Positions 63,691 through 64,000 of a stretch of 64,000 bases of DNA are shown here, piece by piece. Made by a program: the position numbers and the translations under genes. This DNA is from Tillandsia leiboldiana. Taxonomy: Eukaryota > Streptophyta > Magnoliopsida > Poales > Bromeliaceae. The notes beneath the pieces were generated by a model. It was not told where the DNA came from, ran no database searches, and saw nothing but the letters and a program-made list of their open reading frames with translations. The DNA lies in assembly GCA_029204045.2 (NCBI GenBank), contig CM055066.1, positions 17,556,484 to 17,620,483 on the forward strand. Direction: 5' to 3'. Numbering within the stretch: position 1 is the stretch's first letter; every line of letters starts with the position of its first letter.

Positions 63691-64000
63691 GAGGCTCTCA
63701 ATTAATCACTCCATCACCACCAGCCGCGACTCTGCCTCCAAAGGCTCCAAACTCAATCTTACGAGTCGGGGTGGTTCATCTGCCAAATATGGCTCAATAG
63801 GTCGATCATGTCCCACAGCTCACCAGCTGTCAACCATCCACCCTGCCTCGGTGCCTCGACACTAAACATTGGCACAGAGGGGGCTACTCAGTGCTCCGAC
63901 AACTGTGTCACCAAGACCAGCTGCTCCCACAGCCGCTGATAAGCCTCTGACAATCCTGTCATCTGGGTCCGGGGTTCTCTGACCTCAATCCAGGTATCCG

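Larger units (their letters stand above)
54421..64000 (-). mobile_element. Element E3 (minus): 3' LTR and part of internal region
   Basis: The minus-strand LTR starts TGTGAGGACCTGG at 60955 and ends GGGGCGTGACA at 54421 (6535 bp, about 4.2 kb without its internal duplication). It resembles the LTR at 12785-17601. Internal region 64000-60956 is collinear with E1a and ends with GTTTCGAGGACAAAAC (60990-60975) and polypurine tract AGTGGGGGAGGA (60967-60956). The 5' LTR is outside the window. Confidence 0.87.
60956..64000 (-). mobile_element. Decayed gypsy internal region E3
   Basis: Collinear with 9790-12784 and 17940-21036 in reverse. It contains the RT to RNase H remnant (62425-61880), the tRNA-like segment (63337-63312) and the unidentified decayed ORF (63690-63410). 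The plus-strand 196-codon frame at 63275-63865 is antisense to the latter and not called. It continues past the window edge. Confidence 0.8.

Noticed and set aside
63275..63865. 196-codon plus-strand ORF and similar antisense frames at 18484-18792 and 45280-45564
   Set aside because: They are antisense to the decayed ORF shared by the family; collinearity explains their similarity and none has a recognisable domain.

Overview
This window is plant nuclear DNA made of nested LTR retrotransposons. I found no host gene, no cellular RNA gene and no bacterial or organellar feature. The evidence for a plant is a Ty3/gypsy chromovirus pol with a C-terminal chromodomain, a Ty1/copia Sirevirus (SIRE/Maximus type) with an env-like third ORF, a Cassandra-type LTR carrying 5S rRNA sequence, and primer-binding sites TGGTATCAGAGC for plant initiator tRNA-Met. 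An angiosperm with a large, retrotransposon-rich genome fits best; I cannot name the species.

Layout. 1-5260: 3' part of a Tekay-like gypsy element (RT, RNase H, integrase, chromodomain) and its 2.6-kb 3' LTR, inserted in an older giant LTR. 5261-9598: rest of that LTR (159-bp U3 repeats, TATA, CpG-rich arrays). 9613-9789: Cassandra-type LTR on the minus strand. 9790-21521: an internal-LTR-internal-LTR tandem of a decayed gypsy family, here called E1 (internals E1a and E1b). 21522-28867: a second element, E2, inserted in the E1 3' LTR. 28868-54420: a third element, X, inserted in the E2 3' LTR. X is itself interrupted by a nearly intact Sirevirus (30583-42177, minus) in its 5' LTR and by a solo LTR (46018-50052, target-site duplication GTGGC) in its internal region. 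54421-64000: a minus-strand element, E3, inserted in the X 3' LTR; its 6.5-kb LTR contains a 2.36-kb tandem duplication. The order of insertion is E1, then E2, then X, then Sirevirus, solo LTR and E3.

How the parts fit. E1, E2, X and E3 belong to one non-autonomous family: no coding capacity remains, copies share the same nonsense codons and the same pol deletion, but LTR ends, PBS, polypurine tract and a pre-PPT hairpin are kept. The Tekay-like element has the same 13-nt LTR 3' end and the same pre-PPT hairpin, so its relatives could supply enzymes in trans. The family LTRs carry hairpins with compensatory changes (a double stem-loop in the 3' half and stem-loops in the last ~90 nt before the PBS), and the internal regions carry a captured 5' half of the same tRNA that primes them. 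These are the least explained features here. The Sirevirus has only two lesions in pol and an intact env-like ORF that seems to have its own U3-like promoter and a leader intron.
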